Shown here in pieces: positions 1 to 7,650 of a DNA stretch of 64,000 nucleotides. The DNA is from Roseobacter sp. (GTDB lineage Bacteria; Pseudomonadota; Alphaproteobacteria; Rhodobacterales; Rhodobacteraceae). The notes below the pieces were generated by a model. The model was given only the letters and a program-made list of their open reading frames with translations. It was not told the origin of the DNA and did no database searches. The stretch is taken from NCBI GenBank assembly GCA_002731875.1, contig PCCY01000007.1, positions 86,637-150,636 of the forward strand, written 5' to 3'. The first letter of the stretch is position 1; every line of letters begins with the position of its first letter. Position numbers and translations under genes: made by a program.

Positions 1-118
1 GAGCTTTAAGCAGACGCACGTCGGCACCTGCGGCTTTAGCTGCTTCCATGGCGATGGTAGCCATCTGGTGATTGGTACCATAGCTGGAATAATAGACTAT
101 TGCGAGTTTGACAGTCAT
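1..118 (-). CDS. Flavodoxin-like NAD(P)H:quinone oxidoreductase (WrbA-type), N-terminal fragment cut by window edge
   Basis: Only the first 39 codons are in the window; the gene runs off the left edge. The translation starts [20 protein letters not shown] and has the beta1-loop typical of flavodoxin-fold FMN proteins: a hydrophobic strand, then YYSSYGTN as the FMN-phosphate loop, then a helix ending [13 protein letters not shown]. This resembles the WrbA/NAD(P)H:quinone oxidoreductase group, cytosolic FMN enzymes that reduce quinones by two electrons. A purine-rich stretch (aggggaaag) lies just before the ATG and can act as ribosome binding site. The neighbouring ABM-domain monooxygenase also suggests quinone or electrophile chemistry, but that link is inference. 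The exact subfamily cannot be fixed from 39 residues. Confidence 0.6.
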   Translation of the reverse strand, partial: MTVKLAIVYYSSYGTNHQMATIAMEAAKAAGADVRLLKA

Positions 119-136
119 TTTCTTTCCCCTTGAGAT

Positions 137-586
137 TTAATGACGAATAACTGAAGTATTGCTTCTTTCGGCGATGTCGAACGAAAACTGTTCCGGCGTG
201 CAAGGCCGTGATTTCCAACCCTCTGACCAAGCGGCAGTTCCAAAAGGCCAACATGAACACCCCGCGGGCGAGCAACCAGCTTTCGTTCCTGCATCACCAC
301 AGGGTCGACCAGCGCAGCTTGCCTGTGCCGCGCCAGTATTTTCGGCTGAGCTGAAAGCATCGGCGGATGTGCTGGCGCGGAACTCCGTGATCAGCGCCTT
401 GAACTCATCGTCGGGCTCATGGATTTCCGGGCCATTGGCTTTTACCGCTTTGATCGCCGCGCCGCGCCGCATGACTTCATACATCTCGGCAGTGGTCGCA
501 GACACGGTGCCAATCCGACGCATCAGGTTGGCAAGGCTGACAACGGCACGCATCTTTGTACCTGCCATATCAGCGGTCGAGGTCAC
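137..586 (-). CDS. Doubtful hypothetical ORF, 149 aa
   Basis: I do not recognise this protein. The first 70 residues (from MTSTADMAGTKMRAVVSLAN to DDEFKALITEFRAS) have a plausible composition with an amphipathic helical stretch. The second half is rich in Cys, Pro, Ser and Trp (CAGRPCGDAG, CSPAGCSCWPF) and looks like a non-coding frame. This could be a real short gene that has lost its end by frameshift, or simply an open frame. An overlapping plus-strand frame of the same length is equally unconvincing. If it is not a gene, 119-830 holds nothing I can identify. Confidence 0.22.
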   Translation of the reverse strand: MTSTADMAGTKMRAVVSLANLMRRIGTVSATTAEMYEVMRRGAAIKAVKANGPEIHEPDDEFKALITEFRASTSADAFSSAENTGAAQASCAGRPCGDAGTKAGCSPAGCSCWPFGTAAWSEGWKSRPCTPEQFSFDIAERSNTSVIRH

Positions 587-830
587 ATCTGGCTTGCATA
601 GGATGTAGTTAAGGGCAGTCGATGTGGTCCGCCGCAGTTCGACTTTGTTGTTCTCATGGTCACTGCGGGCAATTCGACAACTGCTGTTCTGTCACGGCGG
701 CAGATTAGGCGTTCAAACCGTGGTTGGACACTGCCGGTATAAACCGCAACTGACATTCCTTGTGGGTGCGCGTGTTGAACACATGCATGCGCAGCCGATC
801 TGATTGGTGTTCTTACTCAACTTGTCGGGG

Positions 831-1508
831 TCATGACTCCAGCATCATGAGCGTCTCGTCAGAGACCGGCGCCAAAATGATCCCGGCCATCGTATCCGCG
901 AGATTTGACCGCGCGGACGGCTGACCCCAAAGATTTTTCCAGACCTCCTGATCTTTTGCCGCTGCTTCCATGGATGCACCTGCCGAAAGTCCAAACATAA
1001 GGGTAAGCATCATTCGCTGTCGCAAGATCTCTGGCGGCATATCGGGTGCCAAGCTTCGGATGGCCGCGAAACAGCGGCGTGTTCCCCGGTCCTGGCCCGC
1101 AGTCGCTTCAAACAATAACTCACGACGGCTTATCATGACGGATGTAAAGAACCGCAGGCCATAGGCCTGTTCTTTGGGCGACAGGTCACCGCTTTCCGGG
1201 AGTGTGGGTATCATGATTTCTGTCACGTCACGGACAGATTTCGGCCCCCCCTTGGCCTCAAGAGCGTCCAATCGTTGATTGTTGCCAGCATCGAGTATCT
1301 TACCAACGTCCTGAACCAGTTCGCGAATCAGGGCGTCGCGGGACGGGAAGTGATAGGTTATCGAGCCGTTTTTCTTTTGTCCTGCCGCAAGCTGGATGTC
1401 TCGGATAGACACGTTTTCCACACCGTTTTCAGCAAAAAGTTTCAGCGCGGCCTCTTTCAGTTGATTGCGTGTCCGCTCACCTTTTCTAAGGTTACCTTTT
1501 TCATCCAT
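831..1508 (-). CDS. TetR/AcrR-family transcriptional regulator
   Basis: A 225-residue protein of usual TetR length. Residues 10-60 form the DNA-binding domain: RTRNQLKEAALKLFAENGVE is helix 1, VSIRDIQLAAGQ the helix-turn-helix, and ITYHFPSRDALIREL the Y-F-x-S/K-L signature of the recognition region. The remaining 160 residues are the helical ligand and dimer domain, which varies between members, so the ligand cannot be predicted. The start is supported by a GAGG motif 8 bases upstream of the ATG. It lies upstream of the acyl-CoA operon on the opposite strand, with one small gene between. Control of that operon, or of the neighbouring monooxygenase, is a reasonable inference. Confidence 0.9.
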   Translation of the reverse strand: MDEKGNLRKGERTRNQLKEAALKLFAENGVENVSIRDIQLAAGQKKNGSITYHFPSRDALIRELVQDVGKILDAGNNQRLDALEAKGGPKSVRDVTEIMIPTLPESGDLSPKEQAYGLRFFTSVMISRRELLFEATAGQDRGTRRCFAAIRSLAPDMPPEILRQRMMLTLMFGLSAGASMEAAAKDQEVWKNLWGQPSARSNLADTMAGIILAPVSDETLMMLES

Positions 1509-1662
1509 TCGCTTACCTCTTGAGCCGCGTCTGCTGTCAAAATTATCAACAAAGCGCGGCTGAAAAAAGGGTTGGGGTCATCATGCCGTATTGACCAGGC
1601 ATGCGGCACGTCGGTTTTCTCGTGGGCTGGTTACAGGGACCCCGCGTATCGGCGCATGACGG

Positions 1663-1977
1663 TTACGCCTGGGATAAAATGTGGATCTTGCTATCCGCAA
1701 CCATGCCTTTGGTTTGGGCGCTGTAGTCTTTCATATGTGGCGATACGGCGTGGGCACCAAGCGCCTGCATGCTCTCCCACTGTTCAATAACTACAAATGT
1801 ATCTGGCCCGAATTCGGTCTGCATGGGGCCTGCATTCTGGGTGTCGGTTGTCGCTTCGTATGCGATGCAGCCCTTTTCCGCTTTGACCGTGGGGACGTTC
1901 TTGTTGAACAGGTCCAGAAGGGCTGCGCGCTGGCCCGCTTTGGCTTTGATTACCGCGATAACGTGGACGTTAGGCAT
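1663..1977 (-). CDS. ABM-domain monooxygenase (YgiN/antibiotic biosynthesis monooxygenase family)
   Basis: A 104-residue protein covering one ferredoxin-like ABM domain, the full size of the family. It begins MPNVHVIAVIKAKAGQRAAL, and has the conserved core CIAYEATTD, TFVVIEQWES and a terminal SPHMKDYSAQ helix, all typical of YgiN-like quinol monooxygenases. These small cofactor-free cytosolic dimers oxidise quinols or polyphenolic substrates. A GGAG motif lies about 10 bases before the ATG. It is transcribed divergently from the acyl-CoA synthetase gene, and the shared 300-bp intergenic region carries an inverted repeat. The substrate is unknown. The nearby WrbA-like fragment fits quinone metabolism, which is inference. 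Confidence 0.82.
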   Translation of the reverse strand: MPNVHVIAVIKAKAGQRAALLDLFNKNVPTVKAEKGCIAYEATTDTQNAGPMQTEFGPDTFVVIEQWESMQALGAHAVSPHMKDYSAQTKGMVADSKIHILSQA

Positions 1978-2088
1978 GGTTGGTGCTCTCCGTTTTATAG
2001 AGGTTCAAGTTGTTGAGCGAGGGTTAGGTTCGCTCCGCCTTGCTACGGCGCGATACCAGAATTACATTGTCCTGATAAAAGTAAAGCA

Positions 2089-2111
2089 ATGCTTGAATAA
2101 AAATTAAGCAT
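2089..2111. promoter_or_regulatory. Inverted repeat in the divergent promoter region (candidate operator)
   Basis: ATGCTT and AAGCAT form a perfect 6-bp inverted repeat separated by 11 AT-rich bases. It lies between the divergent ABM monooxygenase and acyl-CoA synthetase genes. The spacing and position suit a TetR-type operator for one of the two TetR proteins flanking the operon, but no binding data are available. Confidence 0.35.
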
Positions 2112-2279
2112 CGCGTAATTATGAGGGAGCCAAGGTTTTTGTGGAGGATTCCTTGGCCGTATAGGGCACCTTGATACCGTGCTTTGGGAGGGGATGATGG
2201 TTCACAGCTGCAAGCGGAATGCTGAGATATCTGACGACGACGGAGCATCTCTTGATCTGAGACATGGCGCGGTATCGCC

Positions 2280-3806
2280 GTGAAACACCCATCTCACAGT
2301 GCGAAAATCGCACCTGATAAAATTGCCTATGAGATGGCAGGCAGTGGCGAAACCCTGAGTTTTGCGCAGCTTGACAGCCGCTCTAACCAGGCAGCGCATG
2401 GCTTTCGAAAGCTTGGAGTGAAACCGGGCGAAAATATAGCGTTGCTGTTTGAAAACTGCCTGGATTTTGTCGTTCTGACATGGGCTGCGCAGCGCTCGGG
2501 TGTGTTCTACACCGCCATAAGTTGTCATCTCACCGCTGACGAGATCAGCTATATTGTCGGCGATTGCTCGGCCAAAGTGCTGGTTCTGTCTTGTAAATAT
2601 GCAGAGCTGTTGCCCGTGATCCAAGGCGCTTGCCCGGAAGTCCGGATTTTTGTGAGCAGGGGTACGGACGATCCGGAACTGGATTGGGACGTATTTACGC
2701 GCTCACTGCCCACAGGTCCGATCAGCGACGAAACGGTGGGCACCGATCTGTTATATTCCTCTGGCACGACGGGGCGGCCCAAGGGTGTGGTGCGCGAATT
2801 CACCCGTCAGCCCATCGACACGGTGATACCTCCGCTGATGACGGTGCTGTGTGAAACGATGGCGCACATGGATGACCAGAGCGTCTATCTGTCGCCGGCC
2901 CCACTTTATCATGCGGCACCTTTGCGCACATCGATGATGGCGGTCATGCTGGGTGGCAAGTCAATCGTCATGGAGCGGTTTGATGCTGGGGAAATGCTGC
3001 ATTTGATCGAGAAGCATCAGGTGACGCATACCCAGGTCGTACCCACAATGTTCGTACGGATGCTCCGTCTGCCCCTCGCTGAACGCGAGGCATATGATCT
3101 ATCTTCGCTAGAGGTGATTTTCCACGCGGCTGCACCTTGCCCGCAAGAGATAAAAAGACAGATGCTGGATTGGATCGGCCCGATCCTGATCGAATACTAC
3201 GCCGGGTCAGAGGCAAATGGCGTGACTGTTTCGACCTCGGAAGACTGGCTGAAATATCCGGGCACCGTGGGGCGGTCGCTTATTGGTGGGATCGTGGTGG
3301 TCGACAAGAATGGAGATGAGCTTCCCGCTGGAGAGATCGGTGATGTCTATTTCGACAGCGGTATAGAATTTTCCTATCGCGCAGACCCCGATAAAACCGC
3401 CAAGGCGTACTTGCGCCAGGGCTGTTCCACGCTGGGGGACGTCGGCTATGTGAACAAGGAAGGTTTTCTGTTTCTGACAGACCGGGCGTCCTACACGATC
3501 ATTTCCGGCGGCGTGAACATTTACCCGCAAGAAACCGAAGATCTGCTCGCCTGCCATCCTGACGTAGCGGATGTGGCGGTATTTGGCGTTCCCAACGAAG
3601 AAATGGGCGAAGAGGTCAAGGCGGTCGTGCAACTTGAGGAAGGCGTTGACCCATCGCCGGCAAAAGCTGAGGAGTTGATGGAGTTTTGCCGGTCTCGTCT
3701 ATCTCGGATCAAGACCCCGAAAAGCATCGACTTTCGCCAGAAGTTGCCGCGCACACCAACGGGAAAACTGACCAAACGAAAGCTTAAGGACGAATATTGG
3801 CGCTGA
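2280..3806 (+). CDS. AMP-forming acyl-CoA synthetase (class I adenylate-forming ligase)
   Basis: The 508-residue length is normal for this family. It activates a carboxylic acid to its acyl-CoA through an acyl-AMP intermediate. Residues 1-400 form the large N-terminal domain. The P-loop-like A3 motif DLLYSSGTTGRPKGVV is at about 158-173, with YYAGSEANG (A5) at about 308 and LGDVGYVNKEGFLFLTDR (A7/A8 hinge) near 385-402. The C-terminal lid ends PRTPTGKLTKRKL, carrying the catalytic lysine. The start is a GTG, because no in-frame ATG fits and the sequence MKHPSHSAKIAPDKIAY aligns with usual family N-termini. It is the first gene of a plus-strand operon with acyl-CoA dehydrogenases and a crotonase, so it probably supplies that pathway. 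The acid used cannot be read from the sequence. Confidence 0.9.
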   Translation: MKHPSHSAKIAPDKIAYEMAGSGETLSFAQLDSRSNQAAHGFRKLGVKPGENIALLFENCLDFVVLTWAAQRSGVFYTAISCHLTADEISYIVGDCSAKVLVLSCKYAELLPVIQGACPEVRIFVSRGTDDPELDWDVFTRSLPTGPISDETVGTDLLYSSGTTGRPKGVVREFTRQPIDTVIPPLMTVLCETMAHMDDQSVYLSPAPLYHAAPLRTSMMAVMLGGKSIVMERFDAGEMLHLIEKHQVTHTQVVPTMFVRMLRLPLAEREAYDLSSLEVIFHAAAPCPQEIKRQMLDWIGPILIEYYAGSEANGVTVSTSEDWLKYPGTVGRSLIGGIVVVDKNGDELPAGEIGDVYFDSGIEFSYRADPDKTAKAYLRQGCSTLGDVGYVNKEGFLFLTDRASYTIISGGVNIYPQETEDLLACHPDVADVAVFGVPNEEMGEEVKAVVQLEEGVDPSPAKAEELMEFCRSRLSRIKTPKSIDFRQKLPRTPTGKLTKRKLKDEYWR

Positions 3807-3860
3807 GCCTCTGGGTTGGGCGGCTGACAGGCGGGTGCGGGACCCGACTGGTCTGATGAC

Positions 3861-4582
3861 ATGAATGGATCACCGAAAATGACGTTTACCATCGATACCA
3901 GCCGGATGTCCGAACGGGCCTTGGAAATCGCCAACCGCATAGAGGGTTTCATTCGCGAAAAGATCGTACCTTATGAATATGACGACCGCCGCAACAGCCA
4001 TGGCCCGACGGAAGCGCTTGGCGACGAGATGAAGGACGCGGCCCGCCAGGCAGGGGTGATGACGCCTCATATCCTTGAGGACGGCACGCACCTGACCCAC
4101 CGTGAAACCGCATGTGTGTTGATCCGGTCGGGTCTGCCGCCTGCGCGTCGGACTCATTGCATGCGCTGGCTCGGTGCGGCGATCCGCGCGAATGAGATCG
4201 CGAGCGATTATGCCAACCGCCGTATAGTATTGGCAGACCGCTGGTGGATCACGCGGGCGTCGGATTTATGTTGGCCGAGAACATGATCGACCTCAGGCAG
4301 GCCGAGCAGATGGTCTATTGGTGCGCAGATGTGCTGGACACCGGCGAGTTGGGCACGGTCGAAAGTTCGATGACCAAGGTAGCTGTATCCGAGGTGCTGA
4401 TGCGGGTCGCGGACCGCTGCGTTCAGGTGATGGGCGGGCAGGGCGTGACCGGCGACACGATCGATGAACGGGTGTTCCGCGAGGTGCGCGCGTTCAGGAT
4501 CTATGACGCCCCGACCGAAGTGCACACATGGTCACTGGCCAAAAAGGTCAAACAGGATTGGAAAACGGCACAGGGCGAATGA
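3861..4582 (+). pseudogene. Acyl-CoA dehydrogenase, internally deleted and frameshifted
   Basis: Two overlapping frames together give the two ends of one acyl-CoA dehydrogenase. The first (3861-4286) covers the N-terminal helical domain, from SERALEIANRIEGFIREKIV to LTHRETACVLIRSGLPPARR. It then jumps straight to the C-terminal helical part, LGAAIRANEIASDYANRR, so roughly 150 residues including the FAD-binding beta domain are absent. Near 4228 a T appears missing: GTATTGGCAGACC would read GTA TTT GGC AGA CCG, giving VFGRPLVDHAGVG. The correct frame resumes at 4244 and ends with VMGGQGVTGD and a usual C-terminus. With both lesions it cannot make an active enzyme. MTFTIDTS at 3879 is a likely original start. 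Confidence 0.85.
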
Positions 4583-4634
4583 CCAGTGTCTGATCTGGAC
4601 TGAGTTCAAACATCACAAAAGCGGAGATATTCTA

Positions 4635-5612
4635 ATGGCTCTTCATACGCGCGTGACTGAAATGCTGGGGATTGAAACCCCGATTGTACAGGGTGGCATG
4701 ATGTGGGCCGGCACCGCCGAGATGGCTGCCGCGGTTTCGAATGCCGGCGGGCTTGGCATCCTGACAGCCCTGACCCAGCCGACGCCCGATGCCCTGGCCG
4801 CAGAGATCGAGCGCTGCAAAACCATGACGGACAAACCGTTTGGCGTGAACCTGACCGTGCTGCCATCGGTGAACCCGCCGCCTTACAGCGACTACCGCCG
4901 TGTTATCATCGAAGCAGGGGTCAAGATCGTGGAGACCGCAGGCGGGCGGCCACAAGAGCATGTGGAGGATTTTAAGGCCCATGGCATTACGATCCTGCAT
5001 AAATGCACATCGGTCCGTCACGCGCTTTCGGCGGTCAGGATGGGTGTCGATATCATCTCTATCGACGGGTTCGAATGTGCGGGTCATCCGGGCGAAGATG
5101 ACGTGCCGGGGCTGGTCTTGATCCCTGCCGCGGCTGATCAGATCGAGGTGCCGCTGCTGGCGACCGGCGGCTTCGGCGATGGTCGCGGGCTTGCTGCCGC
5201 TTTGGCCTTGGGGGCTGACGGGATCAACATGGGAACGCGGTTCTGTGCCACGGTTGAGGCACCGATCCACGAGCATGTGAAACAGTTCTTGGTGGCGAAC
5301 GGTGAACGGGATACCAACCTTATTTTTCGGGGGTTCAAGAACACGGGCCGCGTTGCCAAGAATTCGGTCTCTGACATGGTGGTCGAGATCGGATCAAAGC
5401 CGGGTGCAGAGTTCGGCGATGTTCAGCCCTATGTATCCGGCGTGAAAGGCCGTGAAGCTTTGATGTCCGGTGATCTTGACCGGGGGTTGATCTGGGCGGG
5501 GCAGGTGCAAGGCCTGATCAACGACATCCCCACCTGCGAGGCATTGATCGCGCGCATCGTGGCCGACGCGGAATCCATCATCTCGACGCGGCTTGCACGG
5601 CTGGTCGCGTAA
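4635..5612 (+). CDS. Nitronate monooxygenase (2-nitropropane dioxygenase family)
   Basis: A 325-residue FMN-dependent TIM-barrel enzyme of normal length. Visible motifs are the N-terminal PIVQGGMMWAGTAEMAAAVS FMN loop, GGLGILTAL, KPFGVNLTVL, the active-site stretch FECAGHPGE containing the conserved His, and the phosphate-binding ATGGFGDGRGLAAALALGAD. The family oxidises alkyl nitronates to carbonyl compounds plus nitrite; many members found in fatty-acid or steroid catabolic clusters have no proven nitronate role. I chose the ATG at 4635, preceded by GGAG at about 12 bases, over an upstream in-frame extension that overlaps the broken dehydrogenase gene. It sits inside the acyl-CoA operon, which suggests a flavin-dependent step or detoxification linked to that pathway. 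Confidence 0.85.
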   Translation: MALHTRVTEMLGIETPIVQGGMMWAGTAEMAAAVSNAGGLGILTALTQPTPDALAAEIERCKTMTDKPFGVNLTVLPSVNPPPYSDYRRVIIEAGVKIVETAGGRPQEHVEDFKAHGITILHKCTSVRHALSAVRMGVDIISIDGFECAGHPGEDDVPGLVLIPAAADQIEVPLLATGGFGDGRGLAAALALGADGINMGTRFCATVEAPIHEHVKQFLVANGERDTNLIFRGFKNTGRVAKNSVSDMVVEIGSKPGAEFGDVQPYVSGVKGREALMSGDLDRGLIWAGQVQGLINDIPTCEALIARIVADAESIISTRLARLVA

Positions 5613-5656
5613 GGGCCGCCTTTGAGGCGCGGCGATTTGGGAAAGGGAATAGTACA

Positions 5657-6394
5657 ATGGCTGAACTGGTACTGCGCGACGACAAGGACGGATGGACGGT
5701 TCTGACGTTGAACAGGCCGGAGAAGTTGAACTCTCTGACCGTCTCGCTGTTCAAGGAGCTACGCCAACATATCCTTGATCTGCGCGATGACGATGCGATC
5801 CGTTGCGTTGTCCTGCGCGGCGCAGGCAAGTGTTTTTCGGCGGGCCATGACCTTGGCGATATTGCCGAGGGGGAGGATGTGCCCTCTGCGGGGTGGCATT
5901 CGGAGACCTTGCGCCTGATGGAGAAGATGCCAAAGCCGGTGATCGCGGCGGTGCATGGGCACTGCTATACCGGTGCGCTCGAAGTGGCGCTGGCCGCTGA
6001 TTTCATCGTCGCGGCCGATACCGCCCGTTTCGGTGATACCCACGCCAAATGGGCCCTGACCCCCGTCTGGGGGATGAGCCAGCGTTTGCCCCGGCGGGTG
6101 GGCGTTGCCACGACCAAGCGGTTGATGTTCACGGCAGATATGATCGATGCCAATGAAGCGGTACGGATCGGGTTGGTCGAATACGCGGTTCCTGCTGACG
6201 AATTCGACGCCGAAATCGAACGACTGGTCGCCCGCATCATCGCGAACTCCTCGTTCTCCCACGCTGCCAACAAGCAATTGCTTGAAGCGACAGACATGCG
6301 TCCGATGGATGCGGGACTGCAATGGGAAGTGATGGAGAGCGCCGGCATCGGCCCGGACATGGCAGAGCGGATTGCGGCCTTCACCAAGAGATGA
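5657..6394 (+). CDS. Enoyl-CoA hydratase/isomerase (crotonase) family protein
   Basis: The 245 residues cover the whole crotonase fold. The oxyanion-hole strand VVLRGAGKCFSAGHDLGDI and the second loop HGHCYTGALEVALAADFIVA are clear. Numbered by rat mitochondrial enoyl-CoA hydratase, the Glu144 equivalent is present (ALEVALAAD), but the Glu164 position is His (FGDTHAKW instead of FGQPEI). Classical hydratases need both glutamates, so this member may be an isomerase, a hydrolase or a hydratase with altered chemistry. A GGGAAAGGG stretch precedes the ATG. It follows the nitronate monooxygenase by 44 bp and precedes two dehydrogenases, consistent with one beta-oxidation-like operon. Confidence 0.87.
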   Translation: MAELVLRDDKDGWTVLTLNRPEKLNSLTVSLFKELRQHILDLRDDDAIRCVVLRGAGKCFSAGHDLGDIAEGEDVPSAGWHSETLRLMEKMPKPVIAAVHGHCYTGALEVALAADFIVAADTARFGDTHAKWALTPVWGMSQRLPRRVGVATTKRLMFTADMIDANEAVRIGLVEYAVPADEFDAEIERLVARIIANSSFSHAANKQLLEATDMRPMDAGLQWEVMESAGIGPDMAERIAAFTKR

Positions 6395-6432
6395 ACCCGT
6401 GCGCTTCGGAATTTCCTTAGGAGAATTACAAA

Positions 6433-7638
6433 ATGAGTAGCCAAACCAAAGAGGAACTGGATGCATTCCGGGCGGAAGTGGCAGCCTATCTGGACACCGC
6501 CCCCACGGACGCGATCCGCGAAGCGGGGCGCAAAACCACCAGCGCCTTTGCGCCTTTTGAGCAAGGCGCGGCATGGCAGGCCATTCTGAACGAAAAAGGC
6601 TGGGCCGCGCCCGATTGGCCCGAGGAATATGGTGGTACAGGCTGGTCCGCCGAGCAGCGCACCATTTTTGAGGAAGAATACCGCAAGCAGGATCTGCCGC
6701 CTTTGCTGCCGAACTCGCTCAAAATGGTGGGGCCGTTGTTGATTGACCTCGGGACGGAGGAACAAAAGGCCAAGTACCTGCCGCGGATCCTGTCGGGCGA
6801 GGATTACTGGACGCAAGGATATTCGGAACCGAACTCCGGTTCCGATCTGGCATCGCTGAAGTGCAGCGCGGTCGCGGATGGGGACGATTACATCATCGAC
6901 GGCAGCAAGATCTGGACAACCTTCGCCCATAAATCGAACCGGATGTTCATGTTGGTGCGCACCAGCAATGAGGGCAAGAAACAACAGGGCATCACCTTTC
7001 TGCTGCTCGACAGGACCGACTTTGCCGGAATGGACGTTCGCCCGATCAAGGGGCTGGATGGCCATGCGGAATTTTGCGAGGTGTTTTTCGACAATGTCCG
7101 CGTGCCGCAATCCGGTCGGGTCGGTGCCGAAAACGAAGGGTGGAGCGTTGCCAAACATCTGCTCAAACACGAACGCAACGGATCGGCCAACAGCCCCGTT
7201 CTGGTCCGCTATCTGAAACGGATCACCGAGGCGGCGCAGGATGAAACATCCCCCTTTGGCGGCAAGCTGTCTGACGACCCGGTGTTTCAACGCGACCTGG
7301 GCGCATTGCACGCGGATGTCACGACGCTGGCACAGTTCGAGCGGCTGATCATGGGCGGTCATGAGATGATCAACGATCCTGCGCTGCCTTCGATTGCCAA
7401 GACCATGAACTCGGAACTGATCCAGCGTGTGTCGGTGATGATGACGCGGGTGGCCGGGCTTGAGGGTCTGTCCATGCAGCTTGACGCCTTGGCCGTGGGG
7501 TCGGGGGTGGATCCGATGGGGAGCGAGCTGGATCTGATCTCCATGCCGTTTTACCTCAACAGCCGCGCGACAACGATCTACGCCGGCACGAATGAGGTTC
7601 AGCGCGACTTGATTGCGCGCAGCCTGCAGATCGCTTGA
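6433..7638 (+). CDS. Acyl-CoA dehydrogenase, PimC-like large subunit
   Basis: A 401-residue FAD enzyme with the complete acyl-CoA dehydrogenase fold. The N-terminal helical domain holds WAAPDWPEEYGGTGWS, the beta domain holds YWTQGYSEPNSGSDLASLK and IIDGSKIWTTFAHKSN, and the C-terminal helical domain ends IYAGTNEVQRDLIARSLQI. At the MCAD Glu376 position (IYEGT) it has Ala (IYAGT), so the base must lie elsewhere or in a partner subunit. It has an AGGAG site 9 bases upstream of its ATG and is only 12 bp from a second, diverged dehydrogenase. Such pairs occur in PimC/PimD-type pimeloyl-CoA dehydrogenases and in steroid side-chain dehydrogenases that form heteromers. A two-subunit enzyme is therefore likely here, by inference. 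Confidence 0.88.
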   Translation: MSSQTKEELDAFRAEVAAYLDTAPTDAIREAGRKTTSAFAPFEQGAAWQAILNEKGWAAPDWPEEYGGTGWSAEQRTIFEEEYRKQDLPPLLPNSLKMVGPLLIDLGTEEQKAKYLPRILSGEDYWTQGYSEPNSGSDLASLKCSAVADGDDYIIDGSKIWTTFAHKSNRMFMLVRTSNEGKKQQGITFLLLDRTDFAGMDVRPIKGLDGHAEFCEVFFDNVRVPQSGRVGAENEGWSVAKHLLKHERNGSANSPVLVRYLKRITEAAQDETSPFGGKLSDDPVFQRDLGALHADVTTLAQFERLIMGGHEMINDPALPSIAKTMNSELIQRVSVMMTRVAGLEGLSMQLDALAVGSGVDPMGSELDLISMPFYLNSRATTIYAGTNEVQRDLIARSLQIA

Positions 7639-7650
7639 AAGGATACTTGG

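Noticed and set aside
159..608. 149-aa plus-strand frame opposite the doubtful ORF at 137-586
   Set aside because: Ser/Ala/Pro-rich with no recognisable motif and no ribosome-binding site; neither strand is convincing here.
4464..4634. N-terminal extension of the nitronate monooxygenase
   Set aside because: It overlaps the end of the dehydrogenase pseudogene in another frame, and the family start MALHTRVTEML fits the ATG at 4635.
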